NCBI GenBank assembly: GCA_039707655.1
Contig: CM077676.1
Coordinates: forward strand, 432,613,379 to 432,677,378
Source of the DNA: Elymus sibiricus
Lineage: Eukaryota; Streptophyta; Magnoliopsida; Poales; Poaceae
Length of the DNA: 64,000 bases
Reading direction: 5' to 3'
Part shown: positions 11,284 to 22,006 of the stretch, piece by piece
Numbering within the stretch: position 1 is the first letter of the stretch
Layout: every line of letters begins with the position of its first letter
Position numbers and translations under genes: made by a program
The notes under the pieces: model-generated
The model's input: only the letters and a program-made list of their open reading frames with translations
Told to the model about the DNA's origin: nothing
The model's database searches: none

Positions 11284-13314
11284 TTTTTCTTGAAGCAACG
11301 ACCACACCTCGTCGATTTTCATTAAAGAAACCACCAATGTTTTACAAAGAACCACAAAGAAAGGAACTCGCCAAAACGAAAAACACCACTCTTTTCCAGG
11401 AAAAGAGCAGCGAGACCACGACTAGCAGGGAAGCCACCAAGGTAACCACGCAGGGCCCTGGACTCCCAGTAAACGGAAACTGAAACCAACATTTTTAAAC
11501 CCAACTCAACAACTGCAAGACACAACATACTGCAAACCACTAACAATAACAAGACACAACGTGTAGATAGTTGAGCAGAGAGCCAGCAACAAATTACGCC
11601 ATGTCTCCTAGGGACAGTAGGCATCCGCGGATCCGCCCATGTGCTCTGTTCATGATCTCCAGCATCATTCTTTCGACCTTCATGACTCCCTCATCCATGC
11701 TTCCGCTACCTTGGTTTCTCTATGGTATTGCTCAGTTGGTTGGTCAGACAATGACGGACACTGAAGATAATTGCTACAGGATCATCTGGCATTTCTTAAC
11801 CAATCACCAGACCGAGTATCTGTTCTTGATGAAAGCAGTTTGGGAATCACAGATGACTTAACCAATCACCAGACCGAGTAAGTTTGCTAAGACTTTTGTA
11901 ATAATCTTATAGCACACATTTAGCAGACAAAATGGTCTGAATTTGTGAATGATATATGCATCTGGAACCTTAGGAATCAGGGCAATAATGCCATGATTCA
12001 ATCTCTCAAGGTCCAAGTTGCCAGCATGGAAAGCATTGATAAGATCCAGCAGGTCGAACTTGATGATCTTCCAAAATTCTTGAAAAAATTCAATTGGAAC
12101 AACATCAGGGAACTGCTTTATTATGCTTCATTCCAAATATAGCCACAAAAATGTCATCCAAAGACAATTTCTCAGTCAGCGTCTTCCGAACACCCTCACT
12201 GAACTGAGAACACTCAATACCATCAAGTCTAATGGAGGTGATCTCAGCAGGGCCAAACAATTTTTTGTAAAGTTATGTGTTCAATAAGATCAGTCTCTTC
12301 CTTTAGTTCAACCCCATCAGCGAAAAGAGAGGAAATGTAGCTCTTCTTCTTTCTTCCACTGGCTTTCAGATGAAAATATCTTGTATTACCATCACCTTCA
12401 AAATCTCTCTTCGTAGATCTCTGCCTCCATTTGATTTCTTCAACTCTTACAAGTTTTTTCTTTTCCAGCTCAAAAGCAAGTTTCAATTGTCTTTCTCCTA
12501 TGTTTAAGGGATAACCTTCACTTTTATTTATCTAGCTCATCCAACTTGGATAGTAAATCTTTCTTCTTGTTCCTGTAAACACCCTCCACATTAATGTGCC
12601 ATCCTTTAAGTGCTCTCCTTAATCTCCTGACTTTTTCTTGCCATTTGTCAGTATCAAACTTACAAAAGGTGTTAGCGGACGAACTTTTGGCTACTACCTC
12701 ATGAAAGCCCTCCCTCTTCACCCAACAATTTTCATAACTAAAAATATTTGCATGTGGGGTGGGGTGCCAAGCCAATAGCAAAGGCACATGATCAGATAAT
12801 TCTCTGTTCAGTCCAGTTACTGTGGCAAGTGGAAAGGAAGCATCCCAATCTGAAGACACTAGAATTCTATCTAGTTTTTCGAAAGTGGGACCCTCCTGTT
12901 GTTGGCCAAGTATATGCTCTACCAATAAGTGGGAGCTCCTTAAGGCCATGCACATCAATAAAGGAATTGAAAGTGTGCCTCTGTCTAGACAAAAAATAAG
13001 AGGTTTATTCTTATCACTAGTTCTTCTGATGATATTAAAACCACCTCTCAGGACACAAATCCCTTGCTTTTTATTACACAACTGTGCAAACTCAGCAAGG
13101 AAGTGATCCTTACCATCATTTTGAGTAGCTACATAAATGGAAGCTAATATCATCTCACTATGAGCAATTTTATCCCTTGATATAAGCACCCGATCGATTT
13201 AGTTTAAACTCATCAAATCCTTTCAGATTGTCTAACTTTTCCACACTAGGGAATTGGACAATAATATCACAGCCTTTCTGTGTGACATTCCACACCCATG
13301 AACTATCAAATTAT
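11284..13314 (-). mobile_element. LINE (L1-like) fragment, internally deleted
   Basis: Read on the minus strand the order is: a short ORF1-like piece (13310-13200), the AP-endonuclease domain (13189-12524), the linker before the reverse transcriptase (12486-12244), and the start of the reverse transcriptase (about 12180-11870). Most of the reverse transcriptase and all later domains are missing. A 3' end with an A-rich tail follows (TTTTTT at 11283-11288 on the plus strand). A 21 bp stretch ending GACCGAGTA occurs at 11799-11819 and again at 11860-11880, marking a small rearrangement at the deletion. The fragment is cut on its right by the Gypsy insertion at 13320. Confidence 0.75.
12524..13189 (-). 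pseudogene. LINE AP-endonuclease domain
   Basis: This 221-residue frame contains the endonuclease signature of plant L1-type LINEs: RGGFNIIRR (normally GDFN), PTFEKLDRILVSSDWD and ELSDHVPLLL, which ends in the catalytic SDH. In autonomous LINEs this domain nicks the target DNA. The G-D to G-G change in the GDFN motif removes a catalytic aspartate. The linker at 12244-12486 (WRQRSTKRDFEGDGNTRYFH) follows out of this frame, so it is no longer joined. Confidence 0.8.
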
Positions 13315-13319
13315 GTTGC

Positions 13320-14836
13320 TGATGACCCACAAGTATAGGAGATCAATCGTAGTCCTTTCGATAAGTAAGAGTGTCGAACCCAATGAGGAGCAGAAGGAAA
13401 TGACAAGCGGTTTTTAGTAAGGTATTCTCTGCAAGTACTGAAAGTAGCGGTAACAAATAGTTTTGTAGTAAGGTAATTCGTAGCAAGTAACAAGTAGCAA
13501 TAGTAACAAGAGTGCAGTAAGGTGGCCCAATCCTTTTTATAGCAAATGACAAGCCGGAAGTACTTCTTATAATGAGCAAAGCGTTCTCGAGGACACATGG
13601 GAATTCTCGTCTAGTCACGTTCATCATGTTTAGTTGATTCGCGTTCACTACTTTGATAATTTGATATGTGGGTGGACCAGTGCTAAGGTGCTGTTCTTAC
13701 TTGAACAAGCAACCCACTTATGATTACCCCCTCTCGCAAGCATCCACAACTACGAAAGAAGAATTAAGATAAATCTAACCATAACATGAAACATATGGAT
13801 CCAAATCAGCCCCTTACGGTATAACACATAAACTAGGGTTTAAGCTTCTGTCACTCTCGCAACCCATCATCTACTTATTATACCCCAATGCTTTCTCTTA
13901 GGCCCAAATATGGTGAAGTGGCATGTAGTCGACGTTCACACGACACCACTAAAGGAATAGCAACATACACATCATCAAAATATTGAACGAATACCAACGT
14001 CACATGATTACTTATAACAAGACTTCTCCCATGCCCTCAAGAACAAAAGTAACTACTTACAAATCATGTTCATGTTCAAGATCAGAGGTGTATTGAATAT
14101 GCTTAAGAATCTGAACATATAATCTTCCACCAACTAAACCAACAAGCATCAACTACAAGATGTAATCAACACTACTAGCAACCCACAGGTACCAATCTGA
14201 GGTTTTGGAACAAAGATTGAATACAAGAGATGAACTAGGGTTTTAGATGAGATGGTGCTGGTGAAGATGTTGATGAAGATTGGTCCTCCCACAATGAGAG
14301 GATCGTTGGTGATGTCGATGGCTTTGATTTCCCCCTCCCGGAGGGAAGTATCCCCGGCGGAATCGCTCCGCCGGAGAGCAAAAGTGCTCCTGCCCAGGTT
14401 CCGCCTCGAGACGGCGGCGCTTCATCCTGAAAGTCTTCTTATGATTTTTTCTAGGGCAAATGGCATCATATAGGAGAAGGGGGGCCACGGAGGCCTGCTG
14501 GTGGAGCCACAAGCTCACCTGGCGCGCCCTAGGGGGGCGCGCCACCCGAGCTTGTGACTCCATGGTGGGGCCCCTCCCTATAATTCTTCTTCCAATATTT
14601 TTTATTAATTCCAAAATAATTCTTCGTAAATTTTCAGGTCATTTGGAGTTCTGGAAAATAGCTATCTCTGATGTGCTTCTTTTAGATCCAGAATCCCAGC
14701 TGCCGGCATTCTTCCTCTTCATATAATTCTTGCAAATTAAGAGAGAAAAGGCATAAGAATTGCATCATAAAGTGAAATAATGACCCAAAACATAATAAAT
14801 AACAGTAGGAAAACATGATGCAAAATGGACGTATCA
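13320..14836 (-). repeat. 3' LTR of the Athila-type element
   Basis: 1517 bp, matching 22007-23524 along its whole length. On the minus strand it starts TGATACGTCCATTTTGC and ends GGGTCATCA. It contains a long GC-rich palindrome at 14503-14561. Short open frames inside it are not conserved as genes. Confidence 0.93.
14503..14561. repeat. Long imperfect palindrome in the left LTR
   Basis: GGAGCCACAAGCTC...GGCGCGCC on the left pairs with GGCGCGCC...GAGCTTGTGACTCC on the right around a CTAG-rich centre, giving two arms of about 28 bases. Equivalent palindromes lie at 23190-23249 (other LTR) and 16966-17030 (internal). Confidence 0.85.
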
Positions 14837-14837
14837 A

Positions 14838-14850
14838 CTCCCCCAAGCTT
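14838..14850 (-). other. Polypurine tract of the Athila-type element
   Basis: On the minus strand AAGCTTGGGGGAG ends one base before the 3' LTR, the expected place for the plus-strand primer. The same 13-mer occurs exactly at 16349-16361 and 21476-21488. Confidence 0.85.
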
Positions 14851-16313
14851 AGACCTCGCTTGCCCTCAAGCAAATACCGACTCGATAATCATGACCACAT
14901 GTATATATAGAGAGAGGTGTCGATAAAACAAAATACGGACATGGTAGCATTATGATCACTATTATAGCAGTAATAAATATCATCATAAAACTTCTCATGA
15001 TCGAGTAACAATTCATCCACAACGTTGAAGTATAAGCAATAAACTTTCTTGAAAACTAGCAAACTATGTTCTCGATCATCGAGGCAATTACAATTCATCA
15101 TATTTTGTGAAGAGTCTACGTAAGAGCTTTTATTTAGCAAATTCCACATACTCAACCATCATATAGTCTTTTATGATTGCCGACACTCAAAGCATATTTT
15201 TAGAACAAACGTTTCCATCAGACACAAAGGAAGATGGGGGTTTCATATTTCACCTCCCAACTTGTTTATCTCAAGGATAATGTCAACAATGATAACTCAT
15301 GATCACCTACATCCAACTGGGTATATGTGTCTGGATCTTTCCCTACCATATGATGCTTGCCAAGTGGAGAATAATTAGGTTGGAATAGGGATAAACATTA
15401 TTGACTCTTGTGTAGAAAGTAAATACTAAAAAGTAAAAGATAGGCCCTTCGCAGAGGGAAGCAGAGGTTGTCATGCGCTTTTTCGTTTGGATGTGCAAGC
15501 TCTTAATGTAAAGGAACATCATTTTATATTGCCCCTTGTGATAGCAACCTTTATTATGCAGTCTGTCGCTTTTATTTCTTTACCATCACAAGATCATACA
15601 AAGCTTATTTTCCTTTACAATAAAAGATCATACATATTTAGGAGAAATTTTTATTGCTTTGCACCGATGACAACTTACTTGAAGGATCTTATTCAATCCA
15701 TAGGTAGATATGATGGACTCTAATAGCAAGAAACTGGGTTTAAAGGATTTTTGGATGCACAAGTAGTATCTCTACTTAGTACAAATTTTGGCTAGCAAAA
15801 GATTATGAGCAAACACCACATGTTAGAGGATCCATGACAATATAACTTCTATGTGAATATAAGCAAACATAACTCATTACGTTGTCTTCCTTGTCCAACA
15901 TCAACTATTTGATCAAGTTTTAAAATAATTAATGAGGGCTCACAATCATAAAAGATGTCCAAGATGGTATGTTTATATGTGAAACCTCTCTTCCTTTACT
16001 ATTCTTTCATGAATTGCATCAATGACCAATGCTATGTTTGCTAGACCCCAATAGATTTTATTCATTATACTCTTTACATGTGAAGTCATTACTCCCCATG
16101 GGATTAGCATATGATCTTTTATTCTTATTCTTTTTATTGCTAGGATTTGATCAAGAAGGTAAAACAGCAAAACTCAAACTACTCTTTATTATATAACTCT
16201 CACACACGATTACATAGATAGATCACGAAACAAGCATTCGAAACTAAATCTTACTAAAACTTTATTCTTCTAAATCACGAAATAACTAGGGACCGAACTA
16301 AGATAGATAATGA
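14851..16313 (-). other. Non-coding 3' internal region of the Athila-type element
   Basis: AT-rich sequence between the extra ORF and the PPT. Scattered short frames show no recognised domain. Athila-lineage elements commonly have a long non-coding or env-position region here. Confidence 0.6.
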
Positions 16314-16814
16314 TTAATAAAAGTGGTGGTGATACGATACCGGGGCACCTCCCCCAAGCTTAGAGCAAGCCGAGGGTGGTGGTGGTGCAATGTTCTTGGC
16401 AATGATTCCCTTGAGGATGCGATTCTCCTCTTCGAGCTTATTGACTTGATACTTAAGGTCCATGATTTCCTTGCGAAGCTTGCTGGTAACAGTTAATGCC
16501 CCGTCGACCCAGGGGTGCAACTTGGTGGAGGGAGATGAGACAACACTCTTCCGCATATGACGATAAGAGGTAAATTGAGTATTGGAGGGTTTAACCGTAT
16601 TCGGCAGGCTTGATTTCTTGAATTCCACATGCATGTCTCCCGGTTGGGGTAAAGGAGTTTCTTCTTCCTCCCCGCTCGAGGAGTCAATCCTCTTCAAGTC
16701 GGCATCCATCTCCTCATCAGTTGTCCACCCATAGGAGTCGACATCGCCGTAAACCCTCGGGTTTGCGGTAGTGTGGGAAACATGGCTCTCCCCGTCTGAT
16801 TCTTGTGATGACAT
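16314..16814 (-). CDS. Extra ORF (166 aa) downstream of integrase in the Athila-type element
   Basis: An intact frame on the element's coding strand, in the place where Athila elements often carry an additional gene. The N-terminal half is acidic and serine-rich (SSGEEEETPLPQ at about 46-57). Residues about 108-141 form a likely coiled coil, with LRKEIMDLKYQVNKLEEEN showing hydrophobic residues at heptad spacing, followed by a proline run and KLGGG. There is no signal peptide or membrane helix, so it is not a typical env protein. KLGGG is encoded by an exact copy of the element's polypurine tract. The frame is open although the neighbouring gag-pol is broken. I do not recognise a named function. 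A nucleic-acid or Gag-binding accessory role would be speculation. Confidence 0.6.
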   Translation of the reverse strand: MSSQESDGESHVSHTTANPRVYGDVDSYGWTTDEEMDADLKRIDSSSGEEEETPLPQPGDMHVEFKKSSLPNTVKPSNTQFTSYRHMRKSVVSSPSTKLHPWVDGALTVTSKLRKEIMDLKYQVNKLEEENRILKGIIAKNIAPPPPSACSKLGGGAPVSYHHHFY

Positions 16815-16965
16815 AGCGCTCTAGATCTGTCAGAAAAACAGCCCAAAACAAGAACAGAGGAGAGACTTGCGCTTCAGAGGTCAAAATAGAGAAACGTATA
16901 TATAATGAATTTTTCCCTTGCAGGACAAGTCTTCGGAAAGAAAACGGAGTCGGGAAAGTCCACGG

Positions 16966-17030
16966 GGGAGTCACAAGCTCACACGGCGCGCCCCCAGGGG
17001 GAGGGCGCGCCACGTGGGCTTGTGGCTCCC
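16966..17030. repeat. Internal palindrome related to the LTR palindrome
   Basis: GGGAGTCACAAGCTC...GGCGCGCC and GGCGCGCC...GGGCTTGTGGCTCCC face each other, between the integrase gene and the extra ORF. The arm sequence is the same motif as in the LTRs, so it is a third copy of the hairpin within one element. Confidence 0.8.
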
Positions 17031-17154
17031 TCATGCACTTTCCTGGCTATTTATTATTTTACTAATTTTTTTATATATTCCAAAACGAACAAAAAGTACC
17101 TTCATGGAATTTTTGGAGTCGGTTTACTTACCGTATCCCATACCTATTCCTTTT

Positions 17155-18780
17155 TCAGAATTCTGAAGCGTCCTGGAAGGTTTCCCTTATGTGTTCTTCC
17201 GGTGTAATTGTTTGAATAATATTGGTTTTAATATTAATGGATGTACCTGAAATATAGTGCTTAATTCTTTGCCCATTAACCACCTTTGGATTTGTGCCCT
17301 CGGCATTATTGATCTTGACAGCGCCGGAACGATAAACCTCTTCGACAACATATGGTCTTTCCCATTTAGAGAGAAGTTTTCCTGCAAAGAATCTAAAACG
17401 AGAATTGTACAATAAAACTTGATCACCGACACTAAATTCTCGTTTCTGAATCCTTTTATCATGCCATCTTTTAACCTTTTCTTTAAATAACTTGGCATTT
17501 TCATAGGCTTGTGTTCTCCATTCATCTAAAGAGCTAATATCAAATAACCTCTTTTCACCAGCAAGTTTGAAATCATAGTTAAGTTCTTTAATTGCCCAAT
17601 AAGCTTTATGTTCTAATTCGAGAGGTAAATGACATGCTTTTCCATAGACCATTTTATAAGGAGACATGCCCATGGGATTTTTATAAGAAGTTCTGTAGGC
17701 CCACAATGCATCATCAAGTTTCTTAGACCAATTCTTCCTAGATCTATTAACAGTCTTTTGCAAAATTAATTTTATTTCTCTATTGCTCAATTCAACTTGC
17801 CCACTAGACTGAGGATGATAAGGTGATGAAATTCTATGGTTAACATCATATTTAGCTAAGAGTTTACGGAATGCACCATGAATGAAATGCGAACCACCAT
17901 CAGTCATTAAATATCTAGGGACTCCAAACCTTGGAAAGATAACTTCCTTAAGCATTTTAATAGAGGTGTTATGATCAACACTACTAGTTGGAATAGCTTC
18001 TACCCACTTAGTAACATAATCAACGGCAACTAGAATGTGTGTGTATCCATTAGAGGAAGGAAAAGGTCCCATGTAATCAAAACCCCGGACATCAAATTGT
18101 TCAATAACGAGTGAATAATTCATAGGCATCTCTTGACGTCTACCAATATTACCGATTCTTTGACATTCATCACAGGAGAGGACAAACTTACGTGCATCCT
18201 TGAAGAGAATAGGCCAGTAAAAACCAGATTGCAATACCTTATGTGCAGTTCTGTCTCCCGCATGGTGTCCTCCATATGCCTCGGAATGACACTTCCTCAG
18301 GATTTGCTCCTGCTCATGCTCAGGTACACAACGTCTAATAACACCATCTACTCCTTCTTTATATAAATGCGGGTCATCCCAAAAGTAATGTCGTAAATCA
18401 AAGAAGAACTTTTTCTTTTGTTGGTATGTGTAACTAGGCGGTATGTATTTAGAAACAATGAAATTAGCATAGTCTGCATACCAAGGATTATTGCGAGAAG
18501 TTGAAGCATTCACAATAGCTAACCGCTCATCGGGAAAACTATCATCAATAGGCAGTGGGTCATCAAGGACGTTTTCCATTCTAGACAAATTATCTGCTAC
18601 AGGATTTTCAGCTCCTTTTCTATCAACAATATGCAAATCAAATTCTTGTAACAGAAGAACCCACCTAATTAACCTAGGTTTAGCATCTTTCTTTTGCATA
18701 AGATATTTAATAGCAGCATGATCAGTGTGAATAGTAATTTTTGGAATCAACAATATATGGTCTGAATTTGTCACATGCAA
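17155..18780 (-). pseudogene. Gypsy RNase H C-terminus and integrase
   Basis: This 541-residue frame begins in the RNase H tail ([10 protein letters not shown] at 18-27), then shows the integrase zinc-binding region (H165, with C203 and C206 in LSCDEC). The catalytic core follows, with D235 (GFDYMGPF), D294 (LMTDGGSHF) and E330 (SSGQVELSN), a D,D-35-E arrangement that is complete. The integrase inserts the DNA copy into the genome. The C-terminal third carries the usual [21 protein letters not shown] segment. The integrase part is intact, but it is out of frame with the upstream RT/RNase H frame because of a shift near 18750, so a normal polyprotein cannot be made. Confidence 0.88.
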
Positions 18781-19459
18781 ATACGACTGCTAGAAATTCT
18801 TTCTCAATAGTGGCATAATTTCTTTGAGCACTATCCAAGGTCTTACTAGCATAATGGATAACGTTTAATTTCTTATCAACTCTTTGACCTAGAACAGCAC
18901 CAATAGCATAATCACTAGCATCACACATAATTTCGAAGGGTAAGTTCCAATCAGGTGGTTGAACGATAGGTGCAGATATTAAAGCTTTCTTAAGTATTTC
19001 AAAGGCTTCTACACAATCATCATCAAAAACGAATGGAACATCTTTTTGTAGAAGATTAGTAAGAGGCCTAGAAATTTTAGAAAAGTCCTTAATAAACCTT
19101 CTATAGAAACCAGCATGACCAAGGAAACTTATTATACCTTTAATATCTTTAGGACATGGCATTTTCTCAATTGCATCAACTTTAGCTTTACCTACCTCAA
19201 TACCTCTTTCAGAAATTTTATGACCAAGGACTATACCTTCGTTCACCATAAAGTGGCACTTCTCCCAGTTCAAGATGAGATTAGCCTCTTCACATCTCTG
19301 CAAAACTCGGTCAAGGTTGCTTAAGCAATCATCAAAAGAAGTTCCGTAAATGGAGAAATCATCCATGAATACCTCAACAATTTTCTCACAGAAAGCAGAG
19401 AATATAGCAGTCATACATCTTTGAAAGGTAGCAGGTGCATTACATAAACCAAAGGGCAT
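18722..19459 (-). pseudogene. Gypsy reverse transcriptase C-terminal part and RNase H
   Basis: This frame has the RT motif MPFGLCNAPATFQRCM, then the active-site motif FMDDFSIYG (the F-x-DD form usual in Athila/Tat elements), FLGHAGFYRRFIKDFS, and the RNase H start FEIMCDASDYAIGAVLGQ. It is in the same frame as the upstream protease/RT piece, but two stop codons lie between them (in 19460-19519). Its 3' end runs into the frameshift that separates it from the integrase frame. Confidence 0.88.
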
Positions 19460-19516
19460 ACGTCTATAAGCATAAGTTCCAAAAGGTCAAGTAAAAGTAG
19501 TTTTCTCTTGATCTTC

Positions 19517-20998
19517 CTATGATACAGGTATTTGAGAAAAATCAGAATAGCCTTCCAGAAAGCAAAAGTGTGTGTGCTTAGATAATCTTTCTAACATTTG
19601 ATCAATGAAAGGCAAAGGATAATGGTCTTTTCTAGTAGCTTTGTTTAGTTTTCTAAAATCAATTATCATCCTATAACCGGTTACAATTCTTTGTGGGATA
19701 AGTTCATTTTTATCATTAGGAACAACAGTAATGCCACCTTTCTTAGGGACACAATGAACAGGACTTACCCATCTGCTATCAGCTATAGGATAAATAATAC
19801 CTGCCTCCAGGAGCTTTAATATTTCAGTTCTTACCACATTCTTCATTTTGGGATTCAAGCGGCGTTGATGATCAACAACTGGTTTAGCGTCGGGCTCCAT
19901 ATTAATCTTGTGTTGACATAAGGTGGGACTAATGCCCTTAGGATCATCAAGAGTATATCCAATTGCAGCACGATGCTTCCTTAAAGTTTTCAATAATCTC
20001 TTTTCTTCGTGCACTGAAAGGTTAGCATTGATAATAACAGGATATATCTTCTTTTCATCAAGATAAGCATATTTCAAAGTGTCAGGGAGTTTCTTTAATT
20101 CAAAGACTGGATCAGTCTTAGGCGGAAGAGGGTCTCCCAAAGTTTCAACAGGCAAATTATGTTTAAGGATAGGTGCTTGCTTAAAGAATATCTCATCTAT
20201 TTCATTTGTTTCATTCATATACATATCATTCTCATGGTCAAGCAAGTATTGTTCTAATGGATCAGTAGGAGGCACAGCAATAGAAGCAAGACCAATAATT
20301 TCATCTTTATTAGGTAATTCTTTATCATGATGTTGTCTACTAAATTTTGAGAAATTAAACTCATGAGATATATCACCAAACTTGACTTTAACCTTTTCTT
20401 TAGCACAATCAATTTCAGCATTAACAGTATTCAAGAAAGGTCTACCAAAGATAATGGGACAAAAATTATCTTGTGGTGATCCAAGTACTAAGAAATCAGT
20501 GGGATATTTGATCTTACCACACAAGACTTCAACATCTCTTACAATCCCAAGTGGTGAAATAGTATCTCTATTTGCAAGCTTAATAGTAACATCAATATCT
20601 TCTATCTCAACAGGTGCTATATCATGCATAACTTCTTGATATAAGGAAAATGGAATAGCACTTACACTAGCACCCATATCACATAAATCATGATAGCAAT
20701 GATCTCCAATCTTAACAGAAACAACAGGCATACCAACAATTGGTTTATTCTTGTCTAGCTTATCTTGTTCCGTATGGGTTTGTTTGGCGATTTTAGTAGC
20801 ATCCGCACAAAAATAAATGACATGCCCATCAACATTATCAACTAGTAGATCTTTAGTTATTGCAATATTAGGTTCCACTTTAATTTGCTCAAAGGGTTTA
20901 GGTGCTCTAATATTACTCTTATGGACCACAGTTGTAGCTTTAGCATGTTCCTTAATCCTAACAGGAAAAGGAGGTTTCTCAATGTAAGCAGCAGGCAC
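19517..20998 (-). pseudogene. Gypsy aspartic protease and reverse transcriptase N-terminal part
   Basis: The protease motif appears as CDMGASVSAIPFSL (about residues 106-119), normally DLGAS. The RT begins near SPTLCQHKINME and includes WVSPVHCVPKKGG and GYRMIIDFRKLNKATRKDHYP. The segment FCFLEGYSDFSQIPVS, where Gypsy RTs have LDGYSGF, has glutamate in place of the first catalytic aspartate. The frame then ends at a stop (19517-19519). The RT is therefore inactive twice over: by a changed catalytic residue and by truncation. Confidence 0.88.
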
Positions 20999-21141
20999 AA
21001 CTGGATCAACATTATAAAAAATTGTTTCAGTTTTAGTAATAGCGGGTTCCTTACTAATTTCTTCAATAGGTGGATGAAATTTAAACCACTTCTCTTTAGG
21101 GAGATCAACATGAGCAGCAAAGGATTCACAGAAAGTAGCTA

Positions 21142-21906
21142 CTATCTCAGAGTCAAGTCCATATTTTGCACAGAGTCAAGTCCATATTTTGCACTAAACT
21201 TATGAAAAGCATCTGTTTCAATAAAAGATTTAACACATTCATATTCAAGTTTTATACCTAACTCATTACCTTTGTCTATTTCCCAATCTTCAGAGTTGCG
21301 TTTAATTCTTCCAAGAAGATCCCATTTGAATTCAGTAGCTCTATTCATGAAGGAACCAGTACAAGAAGTATCAAGCATTGATCGATCATTATGAGAAAGC
21401 CGAGCATAAACAAATTGTATAATCATCTCTCTTTAGAGCTTATGATTGGGGCATGTGTGCATCATGTATTTAAACCTCCCCCAAGCTTGAGCGATACTTT
21501 CTCCTTCACGAGGCCAAAAATTATATATATAATTCCGATCACGATGAACCAGATGCATAGGATGAAATTTCTGATGGAATTCCAGCTTCAATCGGTTCCA
21601 ATCCCATGTTTCGGTATCATCCAATAGCCTGTACCATGTCAATGCCTTTCCCCCCAAAGATAAAGGGAATACTTTCTTCTTAACTCCATCCTCAGATAAA
21701 CCTGCAAGCTTAAACAATCCACAAATTTCATCTATATAGATCAAGTGCATATAAGGATTAGCTAGCAGTTTTTCCAACATACCCGAGGGAATTTCATAGT
21801 AAATATTTTTAGTAGGTGCAGCGAGTTGAGGAGCGGCTCTTACCACTTCCGGTCGAGGTGAAGATACCCCGAACAAGCCCCTCAAAGGATTACTTTCCAT
21901 ATCCAT
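21142..21906 (-). pseudogene. Athila-type gag
   Basis: The first frame (21906-21433) carries the Gag signature: a NPYMHLIYIDEICGLFKLAG segment, then FPLSLGGKALTWYRLL, LEFHQKFHP and AWGRFKYMMHTCP. Gag forms the particle that packages the element RNA. A TAA stop at 21433-21435 interrupts it, and the same frame continues in 21426-21142. A perfect 23 bp tandem duplication (21148-21170 and 21171-21193) then shifts the frame before the protease. The protein starts near the LTR as expected. Confidence 0.85.
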
Positions 21907-21976
21907 AAGTAACAGTAAATTTCAGCACGTAATATAGATGTTTCCTTACCAAATTCCACTTACCAAAGGCGCTTCA

Positions 21977-21995
21977 CTCCCCGGCAACGGCGCCA
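21977..21995 (-). other. Primer-binding site (tRNA-Asp type)
   Basis: On the minus strand TGGCGCCGTTGCCGGGGAG lies about 11 bases after the 5' LTR. It matches the PBS usual in Athila-lineage elements, complementary to the tRNA-Asp 3' end. Confidence 0.85.
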
Positions 21996-22006
21996 GAAAA
22001 GAGTCT

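Noticed and set aside
13343..13648. About 100-residue minus-strand frames in both Athila LTRs (also 22030-22335)
   Set aside because: Present in both LTRs because the LTRs are copies; no domain and located in the untranslated part.
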